A stretch of 64,000 bases of DNA from Marivita sp. (GCF_022763305.1 NZ_JALEGT010000010.1:62001-126000); one strand, 5' to 3'; positions 16,417 to 25,378 are shown, counted from the stretch's first letter. The notes: generated from the letters alone by a model not told the origin. Numbers and translations: made by a program.

Positions 16417-18671
16417 TTCTGGTCTCCTTTGCGTGTTGTGCGCAGCAGCGCGTAGGCCGACAGGGCGGCGATCACGACGACCGCGATCTCTCCGAATGTG
16501 TCGAGTGCGCGGAAGTCCACGAGGATGACGTTGACGATGTTGCGTCCGTAGGCTTCGGGCCAGCTTGTCACCTCGAAATACTCGGTCAGGCGCAGATCAA
16601 GCGGGCTGGAGACCACGGCGATCAGGGTGAGCGATACGGCAACGCCAACGGCGATGGAGAGCACCGCATGGCCCGGGCGGAACTCGGCCTTGGGCAGTGA
16701 GGGCAGGCGCAGCATGACGACCGCCACCAGCACGACGATCAGCGTTTCGACCAAAAGCTGGGTGATCGCCACGTCAGGGGCGCTGAACACGATGAAGATC
16801 AGCGCGATGCCGATGCCGACCACGCCAAGGGCCGCAATCCCGGCAATGCGCGAATTGGTGACCAGTGCCAGCAATGCGCCCGCAATGGTCAGCAGGGCAA
16901 TCGAGGTGTGCTTCCACTCCACATCGGACAGATCGACTGCGATCATCGGCATACCGGTGTAAAGCAGTGTCAGCAGGATGCCTGCCGCGATGGTCACGAA
17001 CGTGCCGAAGAGATAGCTGGAGAGTTTGCCGTTTTGCACAAGCTGGGTTTGCCACTTTGCAAATCCCTTGAGGCCATCAAGGAAGCTGTCCCAGCCCTTG
17101 TCGAGGTTCGGGATGGATTGGAAACCCCGCTCCAGCAGTGCGCGCAACTGGACGTGACGCCAGTAGAACAGCAGGCCAAGCACAAAGGTCGCGATGCTGA
17201 GGAACAGGGGGATGTTGATCCCTGCCCAGAGCTTGAGTTCTTTCGCCTCGCCGACCTCGCCCGTCAGCGAAATCACGGTCGGGTTGATCAGGGCCACTTG
17301 CAGCAGGTCGGGGTAGATGCCGAAGACCGCGCCAAGGCTGGCAAGGATGATCGGCCCGGCCCACATCTGCCAGGGCGCTTCACGTGGCGATTGGCCGGAT
17401 GGGACGGTCCCTTGCCAGAACGGGCGGAACGCGACGACACCGGCCACGGCGAGCATAAGCGCGTTCGACAAGAGCGCGGCACCGGCCACGAACAGAGGCT
17501 CGGACGCCACAGCGATGGCGCCTGCGTATTTCAGTTCCTTGCCGATGAAGCCAAGGAAGGGCGGGAAACCTGCCATCGACAGAGCAGCCAAGGCTGCGGC
17601 TACGGCTGTGATCGGCATGATCCGCCCCAGCCCGCCCAGTTGATCGGTCTCGCGCGTGCCGGTGGAGAGGTCGATGCAGCCCACGACAAGGAAGAGTGAC
17701 GCTTTATAGAGCGAGTGCACGATCAGGAAGGTTGCAAAGGCGGTCATCGCGTAGCCCGACTCCTGCCCCAGAAAGAGCGTCAGCGTGCCAAGCGCCATGA
17801 GTGTCGTATAGGCCAGCGCCTGCTTGAGGTCGGTCTGGCGCAGCGCCAGAAGGCTGGCGAACACGGCCGTCAGCGCTCCGAAGATGGTCAGCGTCCAGAG
17901 CCAGACGTCCGTGCCGGACATCGCCGGGTGCATCCGCGCCATGACGTAAACGCCCGCCTTGACCATGGTGGCCGAGTGCAGAAAGGCACTGACCGGGGTG
18001 GGCGCGGCCATTGCGTTGGGCAGCCAGAAATGGAACGGCACCTGCGCCGATTTGGTGAACGTGCCCGCCAGCAGCAGGATCAGTATCGGCAGGTACATCG
18101 CGTGCTCTTTGAGCGCGCTGCCCTGCGCGATGATGCCGGAGATGCTCGTGGTGCCCGAGGCGGCGGCGAGCAGGATCAGTCCTGCAAGGAAAGCCAGCCC
18201 GCCCGCGCCGGTGACGAACAGCGCCTGCAACGCATTGCGGCGGCTTTTCTCGGCCTCGTGCGAAAAGCCGATCAGCATGTAGGAGGTGAGCGTCGTCAAC
18301 TCCCAGAAGACGAAGAGCAGGATCAGGTCGTCCGCCAGCACAAGGCCCAGCATCGACACCATGAAGGCAGTCAGGAACAGTGCGAACCGGGAATATTGCG
18401 GATGCCCGGCGAGGTAGGTGTTGGAGTAGAGCAGGACCAGTGTCCCGATGCCCGAGATGAGCAACGAGAAGGTAAGGCTGAGCCCGTCCACGAGAAATGC
18501 CAATTCGATGCCCAGCGACGGAATCCACGGGATCGTCAGGCGGATCACCTCGGCCGCGGCAATGGTCGGAACCATCGACGCGAACCAGGCAAAAAGCGCA
18601 GCGGCAAACAGCACCGGGACAGTCCCGGTCAGCCCGTTGCCGCGCGTGTCTGTGGGAAATCCGCCAGCCAT
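16413..18671 (-). CDS. mrpA: Na+/H+ (or K+/H+) antiporter subunit A
   Basis: 752 residues. The N-terminal two thirds is NuoL-like, with LAGHPQYSRFALFLTAFMVSMLGLVLADDLILLFVFWELTTLTSYMLIGF, KSAQVPFHFWLPNAMAAPTPVSAFLHSATMVKAGVYVMAR and VHSLYKASLFLVVGCIDLSTGTRE all present in order. The C-terminus (FSAPDVAITQLLVETLIVVLVAVVML onward, ending FRALDTFGEIAVVVIAALSAYALLR) is the NuoJ-like and MrpB-like tail. The ATG at 18669-18671, with AGGAGG upstream, shares its last base with the stop codon of the stress-protein gene before it. Confidence 0.94.
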   Translation of the reverse strand: MAGGFPTDTRGNGLTGTVPVLFAAALFAWFASMVPTIAAAEVIRLTIPWIPSLGIELAFLVDGLSLTFSLLISGIGTLVLLYSNTYLAGHPQYSRFALFLTAFMVSMLGLVLADDLILLFVFWELTTLTSYMLIGFSHEAEKSRRNALQALFVTGAGGLAFLAGLILLAAASGTTSISGIIAQGSALKEHAMYLPILILLLAGTFTKSAQVPFHFWLPNAMAAPTPVSAFLHSATMVKAGVYVMARMHPAMSGTDVWLWTLTIFGALTAVFASLLALRQTDLKQALAYTTLMALGTLTLFLGQESGYAMTAFATFLIVHSLYKASLFLVVGCIDLSTGTRETDQLGGLGRIMPITAVAAALAALSMAGFPPFLGFIGKELKYAGAIAVASEPLFVAGAALLSNALMLAVAGVVAFRPFWQGTVPSGQSPREAPWQMWAGPIILASLGAVFGIYPDLLQVALINPTVISLTGEVGEAKELKLWAGINIPLFLSIATFVLGLLFYWRHVQLRALLERGFQSIPNLDKGWDSFLDGLKGFAKWQTQLVQNGKLSSYLFGTFVTIAAGILLTLLYTGMPMIAVDLSDVEWKHTSIALLTIAGALLALVTNSRIAGIAALGVVGIGIALIFIVFSAPDVAITQLLVETLIVVLVAVVMLRLPSLPKAEFRPGHAVLSIAVGVAVSLTLIAVVSSPLDLRLTEYFEVTSWPEAYGRNIVNVILVDFRALDTFGEIAVVVIAALSAYALLRTTRKGDQK

Positions 18672-19642
18672 CAATGGATACCTCCTGTGGGTCCTGCGCC
18701 GATCGGGGTCACGAAGCCGGGGGCTTTCGCGGTGAGAACCGAGCAACTCACATGGTTGAGAATGGTTTCGGCTGTTTCGCCGATAAAAAGACCGGACACG
18801 CCCGTTCGGGTCAGCGTGCCCATGACGATGGTGTCGATGCCTTCGGCCGCGACGTGTTCGGGGATCACGTCCCCGGCGACACCCTTGATGTGCAGGACGC
18901 GCATGATGTCGTCGAATTCGGAATAGGCCGCGACAAGGCTTTGCAGTCGCGCCTTGCTGTCGTTCTGAGCCTGCGCCACCAAACGGTCGATGTCGCCCTC
19001 TGGGATGTTCGCAAGCCCATGGCGCAGCGTGCTTTCCTCCTGCAGGCGCCAGACATGGATGACGTCGAGCTTCGCGCCGTCATTGCGGGCAAGCGCCGTT
19101 GCAAGGTCCATGATCGTCCTGTTCAGGATATCGCGGGCGGGTTCGTCGGACATCGGATCGACGGCGACGAGGATGCGCTGCGACTGTGGCTCGGCAGCCG
19201 AGTTGAGCACCCAGATCGGACAGGGGCATTTGCGCAGCAGATGCATGTCCGCGCCGGGAAAGAACCGGCGGCCGGCAGCGCGATGGGCGCCCTTGATCAC
19301 GATGTCATGCCTGTCGCGGAGCACCTGGCGGATGACCTCGATGAAGGGTGTGCCGATCAGGATCTTGGTCTCGACCTCGATCCCCTTGTCCCGCAGCGCC
19401 TGGGCGCGGTCTTCCAGCTTGGCACGGTGAACCGCGACGACAGTCTCGCCGATCTGCTGGCTTCCAAGGCCGGGAATGACGGAAAACAGGCGCGAGATAT
19501 CCTGCGCGCCGCCGCTGTCGATTGTTGTGACCATCGTGACGCGGGCCGCATTGGCCGATGCAAGCCAGATCACGCGCTCCAGCGCCAGTTCATAGGCGCT
19601 TTGCTCGTCGCACACGAAAAGAATGTTCCTGAAACCCTGCAC
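18671..19642 (-). CDS. Universal stress protein with two Usp domains, first gene of the mrp operon
   Basis: About 323 residues. The first Usp domain begins RNILFVCDEQSAYELALERV and has the nucleotide-binding-like HDIVIKGAHRAAGRRFFPGADMHLLRKCPCPIWV; the second begins RILVAVDP and ends DTIVMGTLTRTGVSGLFIGETAETILNHVSCSVLTAK. This is the UspE layout. I choose the GTG at 19640-19642, preceded by AAGGGGACGG, because no in-frame ATG precedes the first domain. Its TGA overlaps the mrpA ATG, so stress protein and antiporter are translationally coupled. Confidence 0.87.
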   Translation of the reverse strand: MQGFRNILFVCDEQSAYELALERVIWLASANAARVTMVTTIDSGGAQDISRLFSVIPGLGSQQIGETVVAVHRAKLEDRAQALRDKGIEVETKILIGTPFIEVIRQVLRDRHDIVIKGAHRAAGRRFFPGADMHLLRKCPCPIWVLNSAAEPQSQRILVAVDPMSDEPARDILNRTIMDLATALARNDGAKLDVIHVWRLQEESTLRHGLANIPEGDIDRLVAQAQNDSKARLQSLVAAYSEFDDIMRVLHIKGVAGDVIPEHVAAEGIDTIVMGTLTRTGVSGLFIGETAETILNHVSCSVLTAKAPGFVTPIGAGPTGGIH

Positions 19643-19714
19643 GCGTCCCGTCCCCTTGCCCAAACTTCGAGATAGGGTGGAAGTTTCATTGACCAAATCG
19701 AAAATAATCGTAGT

Positions 19715-19737
19715 TTTGATAGAAGTTGACTATCAAA
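19715..19737. promoter_or_regulatory. OxyR/LysR-type operator (ATAG-N7-CTAT)
   Basis: TTTGATAG at 19715-19722 and CTATCAAA at 19730-19737 are a perfect 8-bp inverted repeat with a 7-bp spacer. The inner part, ATAG-N7-CTAT at 19719-19733, matches the OxyR half-site format, and TTTGATAG with its partner also fits the LysR T-N11-A rule. It lies 9 bp before the ATG of the OxyR-like gene and about 73 bp before the divergent stress-protein gene, the usual place for a divergent LysR operator. Confidence 0.7.
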
Positions 19738-19746
19738 GGCGATTTC

Positions 19747-20685
19747 ATGCCCAGCTTGCAGCAACTTCGATATCTTGTGGCGGTGGCGGACCAGCTGCAT
19801 TTCCGGCGCGCGGCAGAGCTGTGCAACGTGACCCAGCCGACGCTCAGCGCACAGATCAAGGAACTTGAACTGAGGCTTGGCGCGAGTCTTGTGGAGCGCA
19901 GCCGGTCCAAGGTCGTGATGACGCCCACGGGCCGGGAGATTGCAGAACGCGGACGGCGTATCCTGCGCGAGGTGGCCGAGATCCACACCATCGCGAAATC
20001 GCGTCAGACGCTGCTGAGTTCTGTCATCCGCATCGGCGTGGTGCAGACAGTGGGGTCGTATTTTCTGCCGCTTGTGATCCCGGACCTGCACCGAGACTAC
20101 CCGAAGCTCGGGCTCTATGTGCGCGAAGGGCTGCCCGATGTCCTGCTCCGCAGTCTTGAGGACGGCACGCTAGATCTGTTGTTCTTTCCGCTGCCGGTGA
20201 ACCGGAGCGAACTCGACTCGCAATCGCTGTTCCGCGAACCCATCCAGGTTGTGATGCCGGCGGACCATCGGCTTGCCCGAGAACCCGAGATCGACCCGGT
20301 GATGCTTCGGGGTGAGACCGTGCTGTCACTCGAACCCGGGCACCGGCTTTATGAATTGGTGCGCAAGATTTCGGACGATTACGGGGTGGCCCTGTCGCAT
20401 GATTACGAGGGCACCAGCCTCGATACCCTGCGCCAGATGGTGGCAACCGGCATGGGCCTGTCTTTGATGCCTGCGCTCTACGTCAAATCCGAAGTGGCGC
20501 ATCAGGATATCGTCGTCGCACGCCCGTTTCGCGGCACGGCACCGTCGCGCACCATCGGGATGGTCTGGCGCAAAGGCACGTCGCGGGAACAGGAATTCCG
20601 CCTCCTGTCCGCTCTGGTCTGCCGGTCACTGACCGAGCGCGCGCCAGAGATCACCGTTCTGGGAGACGTGTCGCGCGAGGTTTGA
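19747..20685 (+). CDS. LysR-family regulator, OxyR-like but lacking the redox cysteines
   Basis: 312 residues. The winged helix at about 1-60 (LQQLRYLVAVADQLHFRRAAELCNVTQPTLSAQIKELELRLG) and the substrate domain (VIRIGVVQTVGSYFLPLVIPDLHRDYP; LQMVATGMGLSLMPALYV-type region, here LRQMVATGMGLSLMPA) resemble OxyR. At the place where OxyR carries its two peroxide-sensing cysteines after the conserved GH, this protein reads EPGHRLYELVRKISDDYGV, with no Cys. It therefore probably senses something other than peroxide through a disulfide. It is divergent from the usp-mrp operon, its likely target. Confidence 0.85.
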   Translation: MPSLQQLRYLVAVADQLHFRRAAELCNVTQPTLSAQIKELELRLGASLVERSRSKVVMTPTGREIAERGRRILREVAEIHTIAKSRQTLLSSVIRIGVVQTVGSYFLPLVIPDLHRDYPKLGLYVREGLPDVLLRSLEDGTLDLLFFPLPVNRSELDSQSLFREPIQVVMPADHRLAREPEIDPVMLRGETVLSLEPGHRLYELVRKISDDYGVALSHDYEGTSLDTLRQMVATGMGLSLMPALYVKSEVAHQDIVVARPFRGTAPSRTIGMVWRKGTSREQEFRLLSALVCRSLTERAPEITVLGDVSREV

Positions 20686-20709
20686 CTGCCACCAAACGAA
20701 AGAGACCGG

Positions 20710-22263
20710 TCAGGCGTATCTCAGCAGCCGTTCGACGGTCTGGTCTCGACGGTTTCGGGTCGAGGATGCACCCTTGCGCCAGTCTTCGATGTTCTCGAGA
20801 GATGCGGGCGCTTCGAAATCGAAGGGCACCTGAGACAAGTCGCTGTTCATCATCTCGATCAGTTCGAACACCGGCTGCGAGGCGCGGCGGCTGGTTTCCG
20901 AAAACAGCAGGGACAGCGTGATCAGACGGCGGCTGTTGTAGGGCGAGATGTAGAAATTGCGCCAGATCGCGGGAAACAGCGTCCCGATCGACGAATTGGA
21001 ATACACCTCGAGGAACATGAAATCAGCGGCCTTTTCCATGGCGGCCTCCGGCAGGGTTGCCTGCCAAGCCAGGAAATCATCACGGAAGCGGTCGGCCACC
21101 TCCTTGGTGAAGTCGGCGCGCGGAACGACCAGAAGACGCTCGATCTGCCAATCCGGATCGCGCCATTCATTCTTGGGCCGGAATACGTAAACCGCACGCA
21201 GCAGATCGGTCTGATGCCCCCGCAGGATGACGTTGCCTTCGGTCACGCCTTGAAACACGCCGTTCTGATACTCCTTTGGCGCAGCCGCGGGGGCCCCGTA
21301 GGTGAGCTCGAACGCATGCTGGTTCAGGCGCACGTCGCGCCGCGCAATCCCGAAATCGCGCCGGTCATGGACCTCGTGTTCGACATCGCAAACGCGGCAC
21401 AGCTCGGCGGCGATGGCAGCATCGCGCCGGGTCGCGTAGTTGTTGATGTGGGTGTAGACCTGACCGATCTTGCCCAGATGGTCACCGGCAAAACCGAGTA
21501 TCAGTCGGCTGTCCATCCCGCCGGACACCGGTAGCGAACAGGGGTAATCCTGCACGATGGCGCCGATATTGGCCCGCGCGGTCCGGATGATCTCGTCATA
21601 GACGGCGGTTGGGTCACTTGGCTCCGGCGTGAAGCGCACATCGCGCGGCCAGAACCGCGTGGGCTCAAGCGTGTCGAGATCAAGATACATGTTCGGATTG
21701 AGCCGGTGCACGCCCTCATCAGCCGTGTGAAACAGCGTCAGCTTGCCAGCCCGGTTGCGGATCACATCGAAGTCGTATTTCGGATGCGGCCGAAGCGTCC
21801 TTTTGAGCGCCAGCAAAGTCGAAGAGGCGACGTAGCCGTCCTCGGGATTGTAGACCGCGCCGATCATGCCGACGGGATCTGTGTAGAGCCGTGACTGACC
21901 TCGGGCCTGAACAACAAAGGCATATCGGCCCGCCGCGTCGTCGAGCAGGGATTCGAACTGGTTCCAGAAACGTGTCGAGCTGCTCTTGAAAGGCAGTTTC
22001 AGCGCGTCGGTGCCGTGCTCGGCCTTGGTGCCGACGGCGATACCCAGAACATAGCCCACCGTCTTGCCCGCCGCATCGCGCAGGTCGCGCAGTGGCAGAT
22101 CCTGACCGCAATACAGGTTGAGACGGCCCAACCGGCGCGCGGTGAAACCGTCAAGCGCCTCGTCCGCGCGTGAAATGACGTACTGATACCGGAACCGGTT
22201 CTGGAAAGGACCATACCGATAGTTCCATTGCTGCTGTGCCTGAAACATGCCCGCCTGCCACAT
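20710..22263 (-). CDS. Asparagine-synthase-like protein without the glutaminase cysteine
   Basis: About 517 residues. The C-terminal half carries the ATP-pyrophosphatase loop in SLPVSGGMDSRLILGFAGDH (near residue 245), the SGGxDS signature of asparagine synthase. The N-terminal half keeps the shape of the glutaminase domain (YAFVVQARGQSRLYTDPVGMIGAVY, VASSTLLALKRTL) but has no N-terminal Cys nucleophile, so ammonia or another amine would be the donor. The start is unclear: ATGs at 22263 and 22248 both lack a good ribosome site. It stands alone, convergent with the LysR gene; product unknown. Confidence 0.75.
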   Translation of the reverse strand: MWQAGMFQAQQQWNYRYGPFQNRFRYQYVISRADEALDGFTARRLGRLNLYCGQDLPLRDLRDAAGKTVGYVLGIAVGTKAEHGTDALKLPFKSSSTRFWNQFESLLDDAAGRYAFVVQARGQSRLYTDPVGMIGAVYNPEDGYVASSTLLALKRTLRPHPKYDFDVIRNRAGKLTLFHTADEGVHRLNPNMYLDLDTLEPTRFWPRDVRFTPEPSDPTAVYDEIIRTARANIGAIVQDYPCSLPVSGGMDSRLILGFAGDHLGKIGQVYTHINNYATRRDAAIAAELCRVCDVEHEVHDRRDFGIARRDVRLNQHAFELTYGAPAAAPKEYQNGVFQGVTEGNVILRGHQTDLLRAVYVFRPKNEWRDPDWQIERLLVVPRADFTKEVADRFRDDFLAWQATLPEAAMEKAADFMFLEVYSNSSIGTLFPAIWRNFYISPYNSRRLITLSLLFSETSRRASQPVFELIEMMNSDLSQVPFDFEAPASLENIEDWRKGASSTRNRRDQTVERLLRYA

Positions 22264-22480
22264 GTTGTGTTTTTTGCAGTGAGTCTGACACAGTGATTCG
22301 TTTTGGCAAATGGCTGATTCGACTCCGTCGGAGCAAATCATCGGCGCTGTGTGATTGGATACACGGTCATATGGCCTGCAGACCGGGACCAATCGTCTGA
22401 ATCCGACTGCACCAGCTTTGCCGACAGAGCGCTACAGACAACAGTCTAGCCGAGCGGTTTGTTTCAGGATGCAGGGAATT

Positions 22481-22556
<76 letters not shown>

Positions 22557-22624
22557 GTTTGTGCGCGTTCCATTACGCAATGCCGGGGGCGGGATCAAGC
22601 GTGATTCCGCCCCTTTGGCAGAAA

Positions 22625-22942
22625 TTAATCGTCGTCGTTGCCTGCGACATCCGCGATGTCGTCCAGCGAGACGTTGTCGTCATCATCATCCTCGAGAACA
22701 TCATCGTCTTCGAGTTCGACATCGACATCATCATCTTCCAGAACATCGACATCATCGTCGACATCCATCTTCATCTTGTTCTGACGGTCTTCGGCATCCG
22801 CCGCGATCATGCGGGTCTTGCCGGTGTCAATCTCGACCACCTCGCCGGTATACGGGCTGATGATCGGAGTCTGGTTCAGGTCATAAAAACGCTTTCCCGT
22901 CGTCGGGCAAACGCGTTTGACGCCCCATTCTTCCTTGGGCAT
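22625..22942 (-). CDS. FYDLN acid protein (TIGR02300 family)
   Basis: 105 residues. The first 45 residues hold KRVCPTTGKRFYDLNQTPIISPYTGEVV, the conserved FYDLN core of an alphaproteobacterial family of unknown function with a CPxTGxxFYDLN knuckle. From about residue 58 the protein becomes almost pure Asp, Glu and Val in repeats such as VLEDDDVDVE, an extremely acidic tail. Such a tail is probably disordered and could bind metals or basic proteins; that is inference. The ATG at 22940-22942 follows AAGGGGATCTCCC. Confidence 0.88.
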   Translation of the reverse strand: MPKEEWGVKRVCPTTGKRFYDLNQTPIISPYTGEVVEIDTGKTRMIAADAEDRQNKMKMDVDDDVDVLEDDDVDVELEDDDVLEDDDDDNVSLDDIADVAGNDDD

Positions 22943-23046
22943 GGGAGATCCCCTTTATTGCGTGGTCATATCGACAATCTGCGCCAACTGCCATAACACC
23001 GGAGCGGTGTCAAAGGCTTTGCGGCACGGATCACATCGAGCGGCAT

Positions 23047-23739
23047 ATGGGCGTCAGAACCTTTCCCGGCAACCCCGGGATTCCGTTGAAACTGCGCAAG
23101 AACGCACAGGCTCGCCGCATGACGCTGCGGATCTCCCGGGTCGATGGTGCGGTGACGCTGACGGTGCCGCGCGGCGTGTCTGAACGCGAGGCGTTGGCGT
23201 TTGCGGCTGAAAAGCAGGACTGGGTGATCGGGCACCTGTCCAAGCAATCGGTTCCCGAACAGGTCGGGCCGGGACAGTCCCTGAGCGTTGCCGAGCAGTT
23301 GTTTTCCATCGAAGAGGGAAGCGGAGCGCGGCTGAGGGTCGACGGCAATCGAATTCTTCTGTCGCAGCCTGTCGAGCGCGGGCGCGTCCACTTGCTGGCC
23401 TGGCTCAAGGAACAGGCCCGCGCGGAACTGACCCGCGCCTGTGACCGGTATTCGGGCCAACTTGGCCGCCGTTATACCCGTCTGACGCTGCGCGACACGC
23501 GGTCCCGCTGGGGCTCGTGTTCGTCGGCAGGGGCGCTGATGTTCTCGTGGCGGCTGATCCTCGCGCCCCGGCACGTGCTCGATTACGTGGCGGCGCATGA
23601 AGTGGCGCATCTGCAGGAAATGAATCACTCCGCTTCGTTCTGGCAGGTTGTCCACGACCTTTACGGTCCGCATCAGGAGGCGCGCGACTGGCTGCGGCAA
23701 GACGGCCCGGGCCTGCATCGCTATCGGTTTGGTGCTTGA
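23047..23739 (+). CDS. YgjP/SprT-like zinc metallopeptidase (M48-related, DUF45)
   Basis: 230 residues. The zinc site is AAHEVAHLQEMNHSASFW (about residue 181 on), HExxH with a third His after NH. Upstream is the family signature LTLRDTRSRWGSCSSAGALMFSWRLILAPRHVLDYV. The family is found in most bacteria, and its substrates are poorly known. The gene lies between the FYDLN gene (divergent) and a GntR gene 30 bp downstream on the same strand. Confidence 0.88.
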   Translation: MGVRTFPGNPGIPLKLRKNAQARRMTLRISRVDGAVTLTVPRGVSEREALAFAAEKQDWVIGHLSKQSVPEQVGPGQSLSVAEQLFSIEEGSGARLRVDGNRILLSQPVERGRVHLLAWLKEQARAELTRACDRYSGQLGRRYTRLTLRDTRSRWGSCSSAGALMFSWRLILAPRHVLDYVAAHEVAHLQEMNHSASFWQVVHDLYGPHQEARDWLRQDGPGLHRYRFGA

Positions 23740-23769
23740 CCCGTTCCGCCGCTGTGATCACATTCCGGC

Positions 23770-24420
23770 ATGAGCGTCCTGAACCGTCCCACCGAACCCA
23801 CCCTGTCCGCGCATGACCGCGTCTACCGCGGTTTGCGGAACCGCATCATGTTCGGGCAGATGTCGCCGGGCGAACAATTGACGCTGCGCGGCGTGGCGCG
23901 GGACTTTGACGTCTCCATGACCCCCGCGCGTGAGGCGTTCCAGAGGCTGGTTGCCGAAGGTGCGCTGTCGATGTCGGCCTCGGGGCGGGTGTCCACGCCC
24001 GAACTGTCGAACGACCGGATCGAGGAATTGGCCGCCCTGCGCGCACTGCTCGAAGTCGAACTGGCGAGCCGCGCGCTGCCGCGTGCGCACCTTGCGCTGA
24101 TCGACCGCCTGCAGGTGATCAACGGCACGATTTCGGATGCGATCTCGAACCGGGATGCATCGGGATATATCCGCACCAATCTCGATTTCCACCGGACGCT
24201 CTATCTGCGGGCGCAGGCTCCGGCGATGCTGGCCATGGCCGAACAGGTCTGGCTGCAGCTTGGGCCGACAATGCGCGCGCTTTACGGACGGTTGCGCCGC
24301 ACCGAGGCGCCGCAATACCACCGTCTGATCGTGGCAGCATTGAAGGCCGGGGACGAACCCGGCCTTCGTCTGGCCGTCCGGTCAGATGTCACGCAAGGGC
24401 TGCGCCTGCTGACCGGGTGA
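23770..24420 (+). CDS. GntR-family regulator, FadR/FCD subgroup
   Basis: 216 residues. The N-terminal winged helix reads VYRGLRNRIMFGQMSPGEQLTLRGVARDFDVSMTPAREAFQRLVAEGAL (about 17-66). The rest is an all-helical FCD effector domain, with LRALLEVELASRAL, NLDFHRTLYLRA (metal-binding-like Asp and His) and EAPQYHRLIVAALKAGD. Such regulators usually sense small carboxylates. There is no adjacent metabolic operon, so the target is not evident. Confidence 0.88.
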   Translation: MSVLNRPTEPTLSAHDRVYRGLRNRIMFGQMSPGEQLTLRGVARDFDVSMTPAREAFQRLVAEGALSMSASGRVSTPELSNDRIEELAALRALLEVELASRALPRAHLALIDRLQVINGTISDAISNRDASGYIRTNLDFHRTLYLRAQAPAMLAMAEQVWLQLGPTMRALYGRLRRTEAPQYHRLIVAALKAGDEPGLRLAVRSDVTQGLRLLTG

Positions 24421-24428
24421 TCCGGCGC

Positions 24429-25268
24429 TTAGTGCGCCATGAACACCGGCACTTCGCAGGTTTCCAGCATGTTGCGTGTCGCGCCACCCAGGATCGCTTC
24501 GCGGAAGCGGGAATGGCCGTAGGCGCCCATGACCACCATGTCGGCGCTGATGTCGGTGACGTGACGTCGCATCACGTCGGACACGCGCGGCATCGTCTTG
24601 GACAGAACGTCGATTTCGACCTTTACCCCATGACGGGCGAGAAACTGCGACAGCTGTCCGCCGGGATCGGACCGGGTCGGCCCATGTTTCGGCGGGTCGA
24701 TGACGACGATATGGACGGATTGCGCCGCACTCAGGAAGGGCAGGGCACTGCGCACGGCGCGAAGCGCTTCGGCGCTTTCGTTCCAGCCGATGGCCACCTT
24801 CTGCGGCTGCTTCAACTCCGGTCCGGTATCGGGCAGGACGATCACGGGGGATTGTCCCTCGAACAAGGCCCCTTCGACCACCGGTTCAAGTTCGATTCCG
24901 CGGTCCTCGCCATAGGGGCGGGGCACGATCGCAAGATCGGCGAACCGCGCGTGCGACGCGACGAATCGCGCCACGTCGGCCAATTGGCAGACCGCTTCCG
25001 TCACGCCCCAGCGAAGGCCGGACGTGTCCATCTGCGCCTTGGCGGCGGTGGCCAGTTCGGATGCGTCCTCGCGCGCCTGATGCAGCGTTTCCTGAAGCAC
25101 GGCGGCGTTCATGCCTGCGTAGTAGTACCCGGTTTGCGTGCGATCGACGCCGATGCACAGCACGTCGAGATGGGCATCCAGCGCACCGGCCATGGAGATG
25201 GCCTGCGCAAGTGTCTCGGTCAGATGGGCCGGATCGGTAACGGCGGCCAGGATCGTTTTATAAGACAT
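24429..25268 (-). CDS. Universal stress protein with two Usp domains, divergent from ccoN
   Basis: 279 residues. An N-terminal Usp-like half (YKTILAAVTDPAHLTETLAQAISMA) is followed by a C-terminal half holding KVAIGWNESAEALRAVRSALPFL and ending DMVVMGAYGHSRFREAILGGATRNMLETCEVPVFMAH, whose G-x2-G-x9-G(S/T)-like pattern indicates a nucleotide-binding Usp domain. The gene is divergent from ccoN across a 202-bp region with two FNR boxes, so it is probably induced at low oxygen. Confidence 0.9.
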   Translation of the reverse strand: MSYKTILAAVTDPAHLTETLAQAISMAGALDAHLDVLCIGVDRTQTGYYYAGMNAAVLQETLHQAREDASELATAAKAQMDTSGLRWGVTEAVCQLADVARFVASHARFADLAIVPRPYGEDRGIELEPVVEGALFEGQSPVIVLPDTGPELKQPQKVAIGWNESAEALRAVRSALPFLSAAQSVHIVVIDPPKHGPTRSDPGGQLSQFLARHGVKVEIDVLSKTMPRVSDVMRRHVTDISADMVVMGAYGHSRFREAILGGATRNMLETCEVPVFMAH

Positions 25269-25332
25269 GTCGGGCTCCCTTAGGTGAATTTCCCTCTATC
25301 GCCACCATCGGACGAAGTCACGTGGTGGCGCT

Positions 25333-25346
25333 TTGACACCCATCAA
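25333..25346. promoter_or_regulatory. FNR box between usp and ccoN (usp-proximal)
   Basis: TTGAC-ACCC-ATCAA matches the FNR consensus TTGAT-N4-ATCAA at nine of ten defined bases. The centre lies 72 bp from the start codon of the minus-strand stress-protein gene, so it is the likelier activator site for that gene. FnrL, encoded at 49381-50127, is the expected binder. Confidence 0.75.
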
Positions 25347-25364
25347 ACAAGTCCCGCAATTCTA

Positions 25365-25378
25365 TTGATGCAGATCAA
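25365..25378. promoter_or_regulatory. FNR box upstream of ccoN
   Basis: TTGAT-GCAG-ATCAA is a perfect FNR consensus. The centre is at 25371.5; a class II position of -41.5 would put the ccoN transcription start near 25413, with a -10-like CATTAA at 25401-25406. It is 32 bp, close to three helix turns, from the other FNR box. Confidence 0.88.

Noticed and set aside
19697..19711. Second OxyR half-site (ATCG-N7-TCGT) one helical step upstream of the main operator
   Set aside because: It lies at the right distance but matches only about half of the defined bases, so I did not list it as a feature.
22680..22742. CRISPR or tandem repeat signal in the GAC/GAT-rich stretch
   Set aside because: It is the coding sequence for the acidic tail of the FYDLN protein; repeats are short, irregular and in frame.
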